Assembly (NCBI GenBank): GCA_033439295.1
Contig: JAVTLE010000007.1
Span: 868,001-932,000, forward strand
DNA: 64,000 nt
Reading direction: 5' to 3'
DNA from: Deuterostichococcus epilithicus
Taxonomy: Eukaryota > Chlorophyta > Trebouxiophyceae > Prasiolales > Stichococcaceae
This document shows, piece after piece, positions 42,701 through 63,924 of the stretch. Both the position numbers and the translations under genes were made by a program. The notes below the pieces were generated by a model. It had not been told where the DNA came from and did no database searches. It was given only the letters and a program-made list of their open reading frames with translations. Each line of letters begins with the position of its first letter. The stretch's first letter is position 1.

Positions 42701-44581
42701 ACAACGAGACCAGCTTCGTCATCCTAGCCAGCACCTTTGTGGGCATCCTGATCGAGTTTTGGAAGGTGTGCTCATGCCTCAAATCCTGAACACGGTGTTG
42801 CGCTGCGACAGATGCCGTGGTTGTGTCCTGCACTGGAGCACGGGAACTACTGGAGGCGAGCTGCTGCACAACGCGGTGGCGCCAGATGTCGTGTAACATG
42901 TCTGCATTCATATCCTGAGGCAGGCGATTCCGCTGCGACAGTGCGTGCGTAAGGGTTTTCGCAAGCCATCTGGGTCCTCTGCGCCCCCAGATCACGAAGG
43001 CCATGGATGTCAGCATTGACCGCTCGGGCGCCGTCCCGATGCTGCGCTTCAAGAACCGCGACTCCTACAACTCCAGCGGCACGAAGGAGTACGACGACCA
43101 GGCGATGCGCTACCTGTCCTACATTCTGTACCCGCTGGTGCGCTCTAGGATGTAGGGTCTAGGGTGCTCGCCCACATGCTTGTGACCCCTTCCCTGCCTG
43201 CCGAGCCCTGCTTGAATGGCGCAGACCACACCGGTTCAATCTGACGCTGCCGCGCAGGTCATTGGTTACGCCATCTACTCGCTGGTGTACAAGCCGCACA
43301 AGAGCTGGTACTCGTGGGTGCTGAACGTGCTGGTGCAGTGCGTCTACCTCTTCGGCTTCATCCTCATGTGCCCCCAGGTGGGCGTCCCCTCACCCTTTCA
43401 AAGTTTCCCAACTTCATCCGCAGGCAGCTTCAGGCAGTGGTGATTGATGCGGAGGGCGTTCACCCTTGATGACTGGCTTCAAGACCTGTCTGCCTGATGC
43501 CGCATCGTTTTCAGGGGTTCGAGTGCTGCCGTGATCTGACCTTGGCGCCATGATGAAAATCTTCCCCCGCGCAGCTGTACCTCAACTACAAGCTGAAGAG
43601 TGTGGCGCACCTCCCCTGGCGCCAGATGTCATACAAGTGCGCCGCTGATCTGCTTCCTGGTTCCGAATGCTGGCCACCTGCCGTGGCCAACATCAAAAGG
43701 GCTCGCAGCTTCAGACCTCTGCCCGCCTCCCCAAAATGACATGTTCACAATTCTACAGGACCTGTACCCTGCTCCTGAAAGAGCCTCGTTCTTGCTGCCC
43801 AGGTTCCTCAACACCATCATCGACGACCTGTTTGCGTTCGTCATCAAGATGCCGACGCTGCACCGGCTGTCGGTGTTCCGAGACGACCTCGTCTTCCTTG
43901 TCTACCTGTACCAGCGGTGGATCTACCCTGTTGACAAGAAGCGCGCCAATGAGTTTGGGTGCGCCGCCCCGCCCGGCTGCTGCAGTCACACGTCTTGGTG
44001 CCCCAGGTGTCACCTCTGTGTGGCACCATCATATCTGCGGCCTTCTGTGACAGGTGTCATGTGCAAGCGGTGCTGCCCATGCCAGGGCGTACAGTGCACC
44101 GGCGCCTATCAGTCCACTAGCGGGGCACTTCAGCGTGACGCATGACGTGAATTGCTGACTTGTGACTGGTTCCTCTGTGTGCAGCTATGCGGAGGAGGCG
44201 CCGCCGGACGCGGCGGAGCTGGAGCCTGCGGCGGCAGGCGCGGCCGCCGCGCCGCAGCTGCCGCCAGCACCTGCCTCGGTCGCCTCAGACTCCTCAGGCA
44301 TGGCCCCGCTTCCCTTCCTGCCCTGCGGCGCCCCCCCACGCTGGCCCGTCTGGCAGAATGTCTCCATCATGCAGACGCCATGTCCGCCAAGTCCGAGGGG
44401 CTACAACCGCTTGATGCCCACCTCATCTCAGCACGCTCCGTGCTCAATCGCAGACGACTTTGAGGACCTGGGCAAGGATGCAGAGACGCTGCAGCAGCTG
44501 CGCCAGCGGCGCGCCGCCACCGAGGCGGCACAGCCTAGCGAGCCCGCGGCCGCGGCAGGCGATGCAAAGAAGGGCCGCTGA
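39713..44581 (+). CDS. CLPTM1: CLPTM1 family multipass membrane protein
   Basis: Twelve exons give about 682 residues: 39713-39809, 40221-40462, 40701-40809, 41033-41241, 41481-41684, 42128-42343, 42676-42765, 42991-43137, 43258-43377, 43575-43636, 43803-43958, 44185-44581. Family signatures run in order: FLFYMLARNLFGGG, NNGTLYLHAAFEAS, NLLSGKDETG, ISYIKPNLTISLIDD, FWTLRDHMVPVNSS, FKNDIGFWKDKKTVEGLS, AMDVSIDRSGAVPML, FAFVIKMPTLHRLSVFRDD and LVYLYQRWIYPVDKKRANEF. Several membrane helices lie between exons 6 and 11. Animal CLPTM1 acts in the ER/secretory pathway (for example GABA-A receptor trafficking); relatives have been reported to scramble GPI-intermediate lipids (CLPTM1L). Exon 5 could start at 41460 instead, also in phase. 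The last exon is read straight through but might hide an intron. TGTAA lies at 44754-44758. Confidence 0.93.
41933..42062 (+). repeat. Two copies of CLPTM1 exon 6 start in intron 5
   Basis: The exon 6 start (KSMGAMAEGDTDEFKR, at 42128) is preceded by copies at 41933 (KSVRAVAEGDTDQFKR) and 42036 (KSMGAMVEG). Spacings are 92 and 103 bases. Both copies follow an intact ctgcag acceptor. The first would run into an in-frame stop at 42002-42004. Confidence 0.9.
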
Positions 44582-45209
44582 AGGCTTCGTGACACGGCTA
44601 GCAGGCCCCTCTACCTCCTAGAACCTGTCGAGTGGCCCGATCCTCTGCACCTTCGCCGGTCACGGACCAGGCTGCTGCATGGTCTGCGCAGCAGGGCCGG
44701 CAGCGGCAGGAGCCGTCGCTTCCTGAATGGTGTGGCTGGTGTTGTATATTACGTGTAACTGTTTTCGGATCTCGCTTGGGGTTGAAGCAGCTCACAGCCG
44801 CACCTAGTCATGGGCCATGTCATTGGTTCTGCGTCTTGCCTTGGAGTGGCGCTTGTAATAAAGACTTCACTCAAACCAAACCAAGCAGAATCACAACAAC
44901 GTATTTGATATGACGACAAGCAGTCGGTGATCATTCTCGGATCAGGAGGACGCAAGGCATCAGCGACTCCAGGCTGATGGCAAGCTGCTGCGGCGTCAGC
45001 ACGGAAATGCAAGCCTGACAGTGCTTACGCGCTTTGTCTTGCGCCAGCAGTCCGTCAGAGATCTCCCTCCTCAAAGCCAGAGCTATGGTGTCTCGGCTGC
45101 ACATCATGTCTCAAGGCTCGTGAATCAGAGCGACACATGTTCGACACAGCGGCCACGACTGGCCAGTATGCGACGCCATTGCAATGCGGTGGCGACACAA
45201 CACACAGCA
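44582..45209. other. Convergent 3' interval, CLPTM1 and tubulin cofactor D
   Basis: 628 bases between converging stops. TGTAA at 44754-44758 marks a likely CLPTM1 poly(A) site. A minus-strand signal was not found and no gene is supported. Confidence 0.5.
44754..44758 (+). terminator. TGTAA polyadenylation motif, CLPTM1
   Basis: It lies 173 bases after the CLPTM1 stop codon, in a T-rich context. Confidence 0.55.
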
Positions 45210-53883
<8,674 letters not shown>

Positions 53884-54811
53884 ATTTTCCCTCTCAAGTC
53901 TGGCGCGGCTCAGGCAGGGCAGCTGCGCTTGGTCGGAGTGCAGGCACGAAACGGCATTGCGAAAGCGCGCTTGTGCTCGGTAGGACGCTGCAATGATCAC
54001 ATCTCCTGCATGATGTATAATGCATGATGCATCGTATTGAGGTGACTCTTTTGGACATCCTCAAAAGTCAGTCTGCACTGAGCCACGGCACAGCTGGTTG
54101 CAAGCTCGCTTAAAACTGGCGACCACATCATTCTGTGGGAAGCCAGAATGAGCACTGGTGCATTGAGAAACAAAGGTAGCCCTGGCTGTCGGTCACCGTT
54201 TGGAGACCCTCGGAATAGAAAGTACGCATGATATACGCAGAAATACGCCATATCTCAGAGACTGCCAGCATGTTTGACACGATCTAGGATCTCACCGTTC
54301 TCAAAATTTGAAGTCGCAGCCTCGAATGGCTTCGATGTTCAAACCTACTGCCGCCGCTTGAGTGTGAGCGTTGCACGGCGTGGGGCATGCAGTCGCGATC
54401 CTAGAGCGTCTGGTGCACCCCGCCGCTGTTGCAACCTGCAAGGATCCTACATCCTGGGTTCGGCGGGCATGTTTCCGACACCTTGCGGGGGCTTGAGCAC
54501 GCGCAGCCAGCCTTGCCGCACCAGGTGATAGGTCTATGAGGTGCTGATAAGCGAGGGTCCTTGTCGTACTGGTCCTTCAGACCACGGCTATTGAAGGGCC
54601 GAAGGCCGATTCACATCGAGGAAGGTCCGGCTCCGCAGTTTCGGTCGGTCGCGTCGCTTGCCATGCGTGGCCACCGCTTCGCCACCAGACGATCTGACAT
54701 GTTCACCTCGCTGGCGTCGAGAGAGCTGTCGGGACGCAGAGGTGGGCATCCCAGGATGTTGCTGTTATACGCAGGCATGCCGGAAGCCTGACAAACCTGC
54801 ACGGAGCCCGC
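53884..54811. promoter_or_regulatory. Divergent promoter interval, TBCD and CDT2
   Basis: 928 bases between divergent ATGs. At about 54008-54033 an AT-rich patch contains overlapping gcatgatgcat-type palindromes near a tataat. No E2F-like site was recognised despite the cell-cycle role of CDT2. No gene is seen. Confidence 0.5.
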
Positions 54812-57800
54812 ATGCAAGATGCTGAGATAGGATTCCTGCCCCTGGTACTCGCAGTGTTGGCGCGGCCATTCCTGCAGGACCTCTCGTGCACGGCTCCAGG
54901 CGCGGGCGTCATGGCCTGCGCGCCCGACCCGGCTGCACAGCCAACGCCACCGTATGCTGTCGCCTACAGCCAGGTAACCATTTGAAGTTTTCGAACCGCC
55001 TCATAGAGTCAGCTGCATAATGACGCCTGCCCCTGCTTGCGCCGATGGACAGCGCAGCGCAGCCATGGTCTGGCGCCAGCGACACCTCCGACTACCTCTG
55101 ATATGTTGTGTCGACCGCTCGACTTGCGAGTAGCCTGCATCAGCTGCCCGCATGCCGCCGGACGTCTGGCAGCTATCTATTCAACACCTACACTCCTGCA
55201 TGCATCGCGGCACAGACCCTGCACAAGTGCAGGTCTGAAAGTGTTCCAACCGACCACATCACCACGACCTGAGTGCACTCAAGCCACTCGCCCGTGCGCT
55301 CCTCCTGCAGCGCATCAGCAACAATCGCATGCTGGCGGTCGCGGACGAGGACGGCTTTGTGTCGTGCGTCAACACCGACCGGCCGCTGCCGCACACGCTG
55401 CACGCGCCGCTGGCGGACCACCCGCTGCGTGCGCAGTGGCTGGCGCACGACAACGCCATCTTCGACCTGTGCTGGACCCAGGCAAGGCCGTTCCTCCCCC
55501 GTTCCACACGACCTGAGCTCGTGAGTCGCCTTTCGCAGCACGAGCATGCCTGCCCGCGGGCTTTGCGCCCCTCTCCTTCGAGTCGCCCAGGACCCGACAA
55601 CACGGCGCCAAGCAATGCAAGCAGCCATGCAAGAGCTGCGAATGGAGCCACAGCCGCTGCGGTGTCGCTGTAAGCACAACACTTCACAAGCACGCACCTG
55701 CTGACCCTCAGGACGACACGCGGCTGGTGACGGCCAGCGGCGACAAGACGGTGGCCATGTTCGACACCATCGTGGGGGCGCGCACAGCGGTCTTCCGGGG
55801 CCACCGCGGCAGCGTCAAGAGCTGCCGCCCCTGGGGCGCCTGCCCGGGGGTGCTCGCCTCCGGCGCACGCGACGGCTGCGTCCAGGTGCACCTTCAGTTC
55901 CGAGGGTATGGGATGTGTGTCCGCTGGAACGACCATAGTGAGGGCAGCGTGTGGCCGCCTGCCGCGACCCGGCGTGGCTGTTGCATCTGCCTGCATCTGC
56001 AGAGCTGGCGTCTGCCATGCTGACGGCCTCTCGTGGTTATGGGTGATATCCACGGCTTCAGGTGTGGGACGCCCGGCAGAACACAGCGCAAGGCACCAGC
56101 GTCGACGGGCGCCAGCTGGTACCGGTGCTCACCATCAAGGCATGCGCCTGCCGCTGTGCTCTGGGCCCTGCACTACAACCTAAGTTATTCATGCACGTCG
56201 CATTGACACTGCCCCGGCTGCAAGCCACATTGATTGAGCAGTACAGTGGGGTAGATCATCGAGGTGCAGGAGTCGGCTGCAGCATCAGTAAAGCATCAAG
56301 TGGTCTGAGGTCCGTCAAGTTCAGAGGATGCTCGGCAGCACTCCGTGTCAATTACGACAGCTGTCGTTGCAAAGCACAGGACGCGCACAGGATGCCGCCA
56401 GAAGAGGGCTATCGGCGGCGGCGGTCGCTGCCGGACATGGAACCGCTGCACGGCGTGACAGCGGTGCTGTTCCTCAACGATGGTGTCACCCTCGCCACTG
56501 CGGGTGCGCCTGCATGCGTCCCTCGGAGCCTGTCACCTTTGGAGCTGCTGTGGCATTCTATCGACCGACCCGCCTGCCTCAGGTCGCAGTCGCAGGACAG
56601 TTGTTGCTTCTGAAAAGAAAACCGGCAGCCACCCAGGACCTGCAGCCGGCACGTCACTGCCTTTCCGGTGTCCGTCTTGGCATCGGGCCATGGCGGCAGC
56701 TTCTGCTGCGGACCATTTACATTGAGAGCAGATTCAGGTTGAGTGGGCACACTCGAGTTGAGGCGTCGCCGTGCCACCGTGCGGTCGCAGGCGCCACCGA
56801 CGGCTGCGTGAAGCTGTGGGACATGCGGCTGACGGCGCGGCCGCGCGACGAGGCCGTCTACGGACCGGGCGGCGCCACCATCGCTCACCCTGCCATCACG
56901 CGCAAGACGCCGCGCGGGCAGGCGGACACGGCGGCGCTCACCAGCGGCGTCCGCCGCTCCGGCATCACCTGTCTGCAGCAGCCCTCCCGGGGTGAATTTC
57001 TGATCCCCGCCGAAACCTGGCGATGGCCCGGGCTCTGCCATCGAGGAGTGCAGTTGGCCGCCAAGCCAAGTTGCCAAAGGCGGGGCAGCGGGCCTACCTG
57101 CCGCTCGGATCGGCGCTCTGCAGACCCCGGATCCTGAGCCGCCCTCGTCAGCAATTTCGACACGTAACAAATGCGCACCCTGGTGCAGGCTCACGACTGC
57201 TGGTGTCGGTCAACGACGGCGGGCACTACCTGATCGACTCTGGCGCGCCTTCAGCGCCGCCGGCCGCCGTGTTCCGTGGCCACGTCTCCCGCAACTTCTT
57301 CGTGAAGGCCTCCTTCAGCCCCGACGACACGCACCTGCTGTCCGGCTCCGCCGACTGCTGCGCCTACATCTGGCAGGTGCTGGGCACGGCATGAGACGCA
57401 ACTGCTTCTGACCTGCTGGGATGGTGAAGTCACCGCCACAGTCAGTGCGGCCGCCAGCTGGCGATGCGACGGATGTGCAGCTGTCGTCAACGTGCCGCTG
57501 ACTTCTCAGACTTGCAGGGTCAAAGCGAGGGGTGGCAGGAACTGTTTGTGGCCTTGCTCGTGGCTGCTGACCTGGCGCCGTCCGATTCTGCGAAAATTTA
57601 TAATTAATTATACTCAATGACAGCTCACAATCCCTACCCGCAGGTGGACCGGCCAACGGCGGCGCCGTATGTGCTGCAGGGCCACGAGGGCGAGGTCACT
57701 GGCGTCGCCTGGTGCCCCTCCGACTTTGGGCAGGCACGCTGCCGCACTGCGCCTCAAGACATGCATCCTCGCATGCACTGCTGTCGCATCTGGTGCCGGC

Positions 57801-59574
57801 ACCAGGGTGTCCTCCTGGGCAATGTGTCGACTCAAGATTGGACCTGACCGCACACGATCTGCGGCATCAGCGACTGGGGATGCGGATATACGCAGGTGGC
57901 CACCTGTGGCGATGATGCGACGCTGCGGGTGTGGAAGCTCGACCGGCGAGGCCCGCCTCGTGCGCGACCCTCAGCGCAGGTGCGCACCCTCAGCCCCAAA
58001 GGCGCACCTCGTCTCAATGGCTCGCATGCCAGGCTTGCTCGAGCCCCGAAGAGAAAAGCAGCGAGATAACGGACGCGACTCAACAGGAAAGCCTCGTCAG
58101 CAGCAAGTGGGCCTGTGCTGCTTTCGTGACTCGAAATTTGGGCGCTTGAGGCTGGGAGGAATGAGAGTGTCGTCCTGAGGCTGGATGGTCTATGCGTATC
58201 ACCACTTCGCTTTCCCTACCTCAGCAGGCGGCTGCGGGACAGGCTCAGGAGGACGTGGCGCCACCACGCACGCCGCACCTGCGCACGCCTGCCGCTGCCG
58301 CGAGCCGCCGCCTGGCGTCGCCGCTGACAGGGCCGCCGACAGCGCNGCACCCGGTGCCGCCGGCCACCCCCGCTTCGGCTGCGGCGGGAGCGGGCGGCGC
58401 GGAGGCTGCGCCACCAACCGGCCCCAGGGTGCAGCGCCTCATCACCGCATTCCTGAGGCCGCCGCCGCTGCCGTCCGTGGAGGCCCCCTCGGCCAAGCGG
58501 CAGCGCACCGACGTAGGCGAGGCGCCTGCGGCGACAGCTGCAGCTGCGCAGCCAACGCCGCCCGGCGCAGCCGTCTCCTGCAGCAGCGGCCCCGGCATGA
58601 CGGCTGCCAGCGGCGCAGAGCGCCGGCCGGCCATCGGCGTGACCGCCGCGGTGCGCCGCATGTCCGCGCGAGCCACAGCCGCCGCGGCGGCTGCACGACA
58701 GCAAGGCCGGCGGCAGGCGCGCGTCGTGGCAGGCGTTAGTGAAGGCCGGCAAGCCAGCAGGTCGGAGGATCCCATCGAAGCGACGCCGCCGGAGGTGTCA
58801 GACCCGATCGAGGAGGCGTCGCTGCCCGCCGCCGCGCCCCAGGGCTCCGGCGGCGCCGCTGCCGTCGGCGGTGCCATGGAGGTGGACAGTGGCGGCGCGG
58901 GCGCCGGCCAGGCGGCGGGCAGCGGGCGGGCGGCAGCGCCGTTCCCGCCACCCAGCCGCCGGCTGCACGTGCGGAGGCGGGCGCCGCCGCCGCTCCTGCC
59001 GATGGAGATGTGGTCAGGTGCACCCAGCAGATGGGCCTCGAGTGCGGCGAGGACAGCCTGGACTCAGCGCGCCTGCCGCACCCGAGGCCGCGGCAGCTGG
59101 ACACGCGTTGCAGCTGCGCCCCGCCGCCAAGCGCCGCCGCCCGGGCGTTCAACGCGCTGCAGGCGCATGCGCAGCGCCGGGCGGCCGCCCGGCAGCCGGC
59201 GGCGGCCGCCGCGACAGCGGCGGCCCGGCCGGAGACGCAGCCGCGCGCCTCAAAGGCGGTACCGGTGCCGGCGCAGCCGCCGGGGAGGCAGCCGCGGCAG
59301 CGCCGGCCGCCGGCGGCGTGCTGGGCGCGGGGGAAGCTGCGGCGGTGGTCGCTTTGCAGGCCACAGACTGGCGGCCGCCCGCAGACGAGAGCATGGGTGA
59401 CTTCAATCCAGCAGCACGAAGCCGCCTCGTGTCAGCAGCCGGCGCAGTCGCCACCGCCGCCCCCGCCGCGGCGGCGCCCGCGCAGTTCACCATGCCGGCA
59501 GCGCTGCGCACCTTCGGCTCGCAGCTGTCGCAGCGGCCGCCGGAAGCCCCTGTGACCCAGTCGCAGCCGCTGCC

Positions 59575-59634
<60 letters not shown>

Positions 59635-59851
59635 GCATAGCAGCGCGTCTCACCCCGAGGTGGGCGCAGAGGCGGTCACGAGCAGCGACTTTGCCAGCGG
59701 CAAGGAGAACGTAATGATGCTGCAGGGTGGGCTGCCCCAGAGCAGCCCGGGGCGGCTGCCGCATCGTCGCCCAGCTGAGCGCTGCTTCGATGGCTTGTCG
59801 CTGTCCATAGACAGCCCCAGCCGCAGCTCGCCACCCGCGGTGCAGCTGTGA
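54812..59851 (+). CDS. DTL: CDT2/DTL (denticleless), CRL4 ubiquitin ligase substrate receptor
   Basis: Eleven exons give about 947 residues: 54812-54973, 55311-55481, 55712-55885, 56062-56139, 56380-56503, 56791-56991, 57189-57376, 57644-57733, 57896-57979, 58225-59012, 59068-59851. WD40 blades are clear: LAVADEDGFVSCVNTD, WLAHDNAIFDLCW, LVTASGDKTVAMFD, GHRGSVKSCRPW, ASGARDGCVQVWDAR, GATDGCVKLWDMRL, FSPDDTHLLSGSADCCAYIW, GHEGEVTGVAWCP and CGDDATLRVWKLD. The family recruits PCNA-bound substrates such as Cdt1 to CUL4-DDB1 for destruction in S phase. A long disordered C-terminus contains a PIP-box-like QRLITAFL (58432-58455) and a 19-Gln tract. Introns 2, 4 and 8 have GC donors (55482, 56140, 57734). 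The last join spans a 55-base intron with a weak donor and is uncertain. An ambiguous base lies at 58346. Confidence 0.92.
59576..59632 (+). repeat. (CAG)19 trinucleotide tract, polyglutamine
   Basis: Nineteen uninterrupted CAG codons encode a Gln run in the last CDT2 exon. A pure tract of one codon is expected to be length-variable between strains. Confidence 0.97.
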
Positions 59852-60286
59852 GCAGTACCGTTGGTGTGGTCTCGAACAACTTGCTGATGAAGCCCGCCCG
59901 GGGCGGCAGATTGATGCACCGAGAAGGGGGTGCTTGTGCTTGGAGCCAGACATGGAAGCAGCATTCAGAGAGGGATCAGGGGAAATGAGTGTACATTGTA
60001 TGGACGCAAGGGGCTTGTGTGCTCAAGTATGCGGGCAGCAACATTAGATCGGTCGGTAATTGTAGACTTCAAAATGGCGGAACTAGGTTTCTGCCAACCT
60101 TGAAACCAGTCCGGAATTGCTATTCTGAAACTTGAAGAGTTGCCCAACGGCTTGGCATCACTGGTTCGGTCAGGACAGCGGCCGCATCCCAGGCAGGCGT
60201 CCTGGCTCGTGAGTGCTCTCAACGTATTGTTCTGGCGGTTCGCACAGCTGGCCGGGGTTTGTTGATGGCCGCAGCGTCAGTCAGCG
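59852..60286. other. Convergent 3' interval, CDT2 and MTR4
   Basis: 435 bases between two converging stop codons, less GC-rich than the flanking exons. No exact TGTAA was found on either strand; TGTAC and TGTAG variants occur. No gene is seen. Confidence 0.5.
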
Positions 60287-63200
60287 TCAAATGTACAAGC
60301 TTGCGGCAAACATGATGTCGCGTCTGATGGTCTGCACGCTGTCCTCGAACTTCTTGGCCAGCTGCTCGTCGCCAATGACCTTAGCAGCGAGCTGCGCAAG
60401 CAGGCAGAGACAGGCCGTCAGTCACCTCCGCCTGAGCATGCCTAGTCGCAGGGCACGCCCCAGCCGCAGCAGTGCGGCTGAATCTCTGCGAGCGGCACGT
60501 GCAGAGCGTGTGCATGAAAAAGTATTCATGCTTCACGCGGCAAATGAGGAGCTGAACTGTGCGCCTGTGCAAGGAGAGGAGCTGCCAGCGCCACCCAACC
60601 AAGAATGCGCAGGCACCCTGCAAGCCTGCAGGCGCGGGGCACACCTGCAGCTGGCTCATGAGCTCGTCCAGGCGGCGCGTCGCGCGGATGATGGAGCCCT
60701 CAAAGGCGTCTGTCAGCGCACAGATCTCCGCAAAGGAGGCGCCCTGACAGCACACAGGTTTTCCGGTGAGCAGGGCGCTGACTCTTATTTTATAAAAGCC
60801 TTGAAGACGCCTGGTGGTACATGCTCTTGACCGTTACTCGAGCTTGAGATATGGCGGCAGTGGCGGGAGGCCAGTAGCGACCACTTGCAGGTGCGCACCT
60901 GCCGTCCTGGCAACTCGCCCAGCAGATGTATTCATTCGGGTGGTGATAGCCACAAATGACACGCCTCGGCGAGGCTCAACTGGCCGGCGGCCGTTGGCCA
61001 TCCGGCTTCATCCCTGTCGCCGGGCCCGGAAGCGCGGCAGGGCGTACGAAAACCCACCCTGGACCAGTGGTAGATGACGTCCATGAGGTAGGGCTTGAAG
61101 GACTCCTGGAAGGCTTCCGCGTCAACGGGCAGCCCCGCCTCCGCCTGCTTTTGCCCTATGTCCAGCGCCGTGTTCTGCAGCGCCTCCAGCGGGCCCGCCA
61201 GCGCGCGCACCAGCCGCACCTCCGCCTGCGATGCAGGATTTGGGGTTCGGGGTTCACATGTGCAGGCACACGGTGTGATATAGTTGCGTGCCTGTTGTGG
61301 AGAGGTGAAGGGGCTTCGAGCCCCCTTCACTTTTGCGGCTGCCAGATGTCACAGGCGCAGGATCTTGCAGCTGGTCCCAGGTGCTGCAGAACGCACATGC
61401 AACAGGGTCGGACCCTGGGATGCATCTGATACTGGGGACGCGATTGCCATCTGCAGTGCGCAGTCGGTGGCATGGCAACATCTACACATCACATCGCGTT
61501 CTCGCTCCGTCAAAAGGCAGGAGGCACAGGTGACACAGGGCGTGGGCCGCGTCTCCATCAAGCTGTGTGGCGCAACATGCACCGTGTACGCAGGAGTCCA
61601 AACTTCGTGTCGGCTGGCACACCTGCGACTTGTCCGAGGGCACGAGGCAGGACACCAGCGCCACCAGCTGGTGGGTATCCATGGAGTTGTACACGCCGTT
61701 GAACATCAGCTCCGTCGTCAGCAGCTCGTCCGCCGTGTCGATCTGCGCCGGGGCGGGCCACCCGCCTTTCAGTGCGGGGGCAGTGCCGCAGTGAGTTGCA
61801 AGGCGCTGGCTTGCAGGCCGGACAGTCCCTCGGCTGGGCGCTGACACGCGCGAGTCAGGGACAGCGCGCTCCCAGGCGCCGGTTGCGACGTGCAGCGCAA
61901 CGCATGCTGCGCTGCTTGACATGGCGGGAACATGGCTGCCTGCTCGACGAAAGAGGTGCATCAGGGAGGTGAACGTGCACCTCGCATGCGGCGCGCCCCT
62001 TCAGCAGCACCAGGCCATCTGCGTCGATGTGGCCCAGCTTCTTCAGAATGGACGTCCTGTGCAGCAAAGGAATAAAGAAGTGCACATCAGCAACCATTCG
62101 CTGGGTTCGACTCCTAACGCAACGTGGCTTCGCCCTCCTGCAGTGGCGCGTGCACTGGACAGCGGGCAAGGCTTGCGCACGGGCGATCAGTATTCCGTCA
62201 AAAGGCAGCAATAAAGCCAGACACTCGTCCAGCATGGCGCACAGGAGCTCGGCCGGGCCACATCTGGTTGATAAGGCCCGGCACAGGGTCCGGCTGCATG
62301 GCCAGCAGCACGGCAGCTGGCGGGCGCACCGCTGCTTGACCTCCTCCCGGAAGCCGGCGAGGTGGGACTCGCGCATGCGCGCCCGCAGCGCCTCCGCCCG
62401 CGCCTTCAGTTCCGCCTTCTTCTCGAACGCTGCGTGCCTGCGGCGCAGGCGGCAAGCCATCAGTCCTCCGGGGACCAGTCGCTCGGTCATGCACCCTTTG
62501 CAGGCGCCAGTGCCCCTCCGCCCCACCTTCAGCTCCGCCTGCCTCCTGCACGCCGCATGCCGGCGGCACGGCGGCAAAGTTGTTGTCAGACCTGATCGAT
62601 GCACGCGCTGCTACAGGAATGCCTGCACCTCCGCCGCCGCTAACGGCGACTTAGAGCAAGTTGGTGGCCTCCTTGACATCCCTCTCTGAGAGCTTCTCTA
62701 GTTCTGGCGATGGCTGTAGAGTGCCAAGCTGTGGCGCATGACAACCGGCATAAAGACGATGCCAAGCTTTCAGAACACCGGCTGTCGAACATCCCGGGCG
62801 CGTGGGTTGCGCACTTCTTGTCGCTGTCCGTTGTCGACGCATGCAGCGCGTTGGCCGCCAGCTGCTGCTCGAGGGTGGCTATGCGCTGCGCGGCGGCCAC
62901 CAGCCCAGGGTCCTCGATGCCGACATCCTCCACAGGGTCCAGCCGCGGCAGCCCGTCCGGGTGCTTGCCCTCCAGCTCCTGCGACCCGCATTGGTTCGCA
63001 TCGAGTGGATCTGATCAAGATCAATTTAGTGTGTGTGTGCTCCAGCATAGCGGCAATAGCTGGAATGCGCAGGATGCGAACAGGCTCCCGGCCGCGGCAG
63101 CATGGAGTCTTGGCGGGTCGCACGGCAAGCAGCGCGGCGCACAGCTGCTGCAGCACGCCTCCCAGTACGGTCTGCCTCAGGCCGCGACGGCCCCGTCGGA

Positions 63201-63924
63201 CGCCCCGGGCTCTGGCCTTGAACCATGATGGGAGGCGCAACACGCCGACAGGAAGGCATTGTGCGGCGGCATCGGCAGCTCCTTGGGGCTCGGCGCGCAC
63301 CCGCAGCATGAGCAGCATGGCGTGGCGGGCGTCGGCTCCGCGCAGGTCCGGCGGCACCGTGACCCGCATGCTGCCCACCGCCGTCAGCAGCGTCAGCGGC
63401 ACCGGGATGACGTGCATCTCCGCGCCCGCCCCCGCGCCCGGCGCCGGCCGCCCGCCTGCCGCACACCGGGCAATGAGGGGGCGTCCAGCAGCAGCCCCAT
63501 CCGGAGGACTGTGTGCATGGGATGCGCTTGCAGGGCAGGTGGGTGAGGCCGTGCGCTGTCGGCGGGTCAGAGCGCAACATGGTGGCCGCGGCTGCAGCCA
63601 CGCGGCAGGTCGGGGCTCGACCGGTTCGTTGAAGGCAGCGACCCCCGGCAAGCCGGACGCTTGCTGATGCTGATGCTGACGGTGCAAGGCAATCACCGCT
63701 GCACAGGCGTACGCTGCAGACATGCATCTAGGACAGCAAGGCGCACTGGCGACGGAGCCGGGCGCGCAGGGTAGCAAGGTGTCCAGCATGTACTGCTCAG
63801 CCGCGCCAGGCGGGCCCGCCGCTGCATGCCCATTGGCACCACCGCTGCCGGGCTGCGCTCCCCGCCGCGTGACGCACACCACGATGCCCCAGCCCCATTC
63901 GGTGTCGCCTTCCCGAACCCGCAC
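60287..63924 (-). CDS. MTR4: MTR4-type exosome RNA helicase, C-terminal part (5' end off window)
   Basis: Nine minus-strand exons join in phase to about 390 residues and continue beyond the right edge: 63747-63924, 63301-63455, 62815-62978, 62330-62437, 61981-62056, 61623-61742, 61058-61225, 60645-60743, 60287-60391. The DEAD motor exons are missing from the window. What is present is the part after the motor: EGDTEWGWGIVVCV (KOW/arch region), VIPVPLTLLTAVGSMRVTVP, LDPVEDVGIEDPGLV, SILKKLGHIDADGLVLLKGR, and the DSHCT domain (DTADELLTTELMFNGVYN, SFKPYLMDVIYHWSR, FAEICALTDAFEGSIIR, RRDIMFAASLYI). The GWGIVV and PVPLTLL stretches fit MTR4/HEN2 better than SKI2. The protein feeds nuclear RNA to the exosome as part of TRAMP/NEXT-like complexes. 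Confidence 0.93.
62480..62560 (-). repeat. Decayed copy of the 62330-62437 MTR4 exon start in its upstream intron
   Basis: The exon starting at 62437 reads HAAFEKKAELKARAEALRA. A same-strand copy starting near 62560 reads HAACRRQAELKVGRRGTGA, spacing 123 bases. The acceptor dinucleotide is degraded (cat for cag). Confidence 0.8.

Noticed and set aside
57560-57615. AT-rich tataattaatta patch as a promoter inside CDT2
   Set aside because: It sits just before the exon 8 acceptor in an intron and is better explained as branch-point and pyrimidine-tract context.
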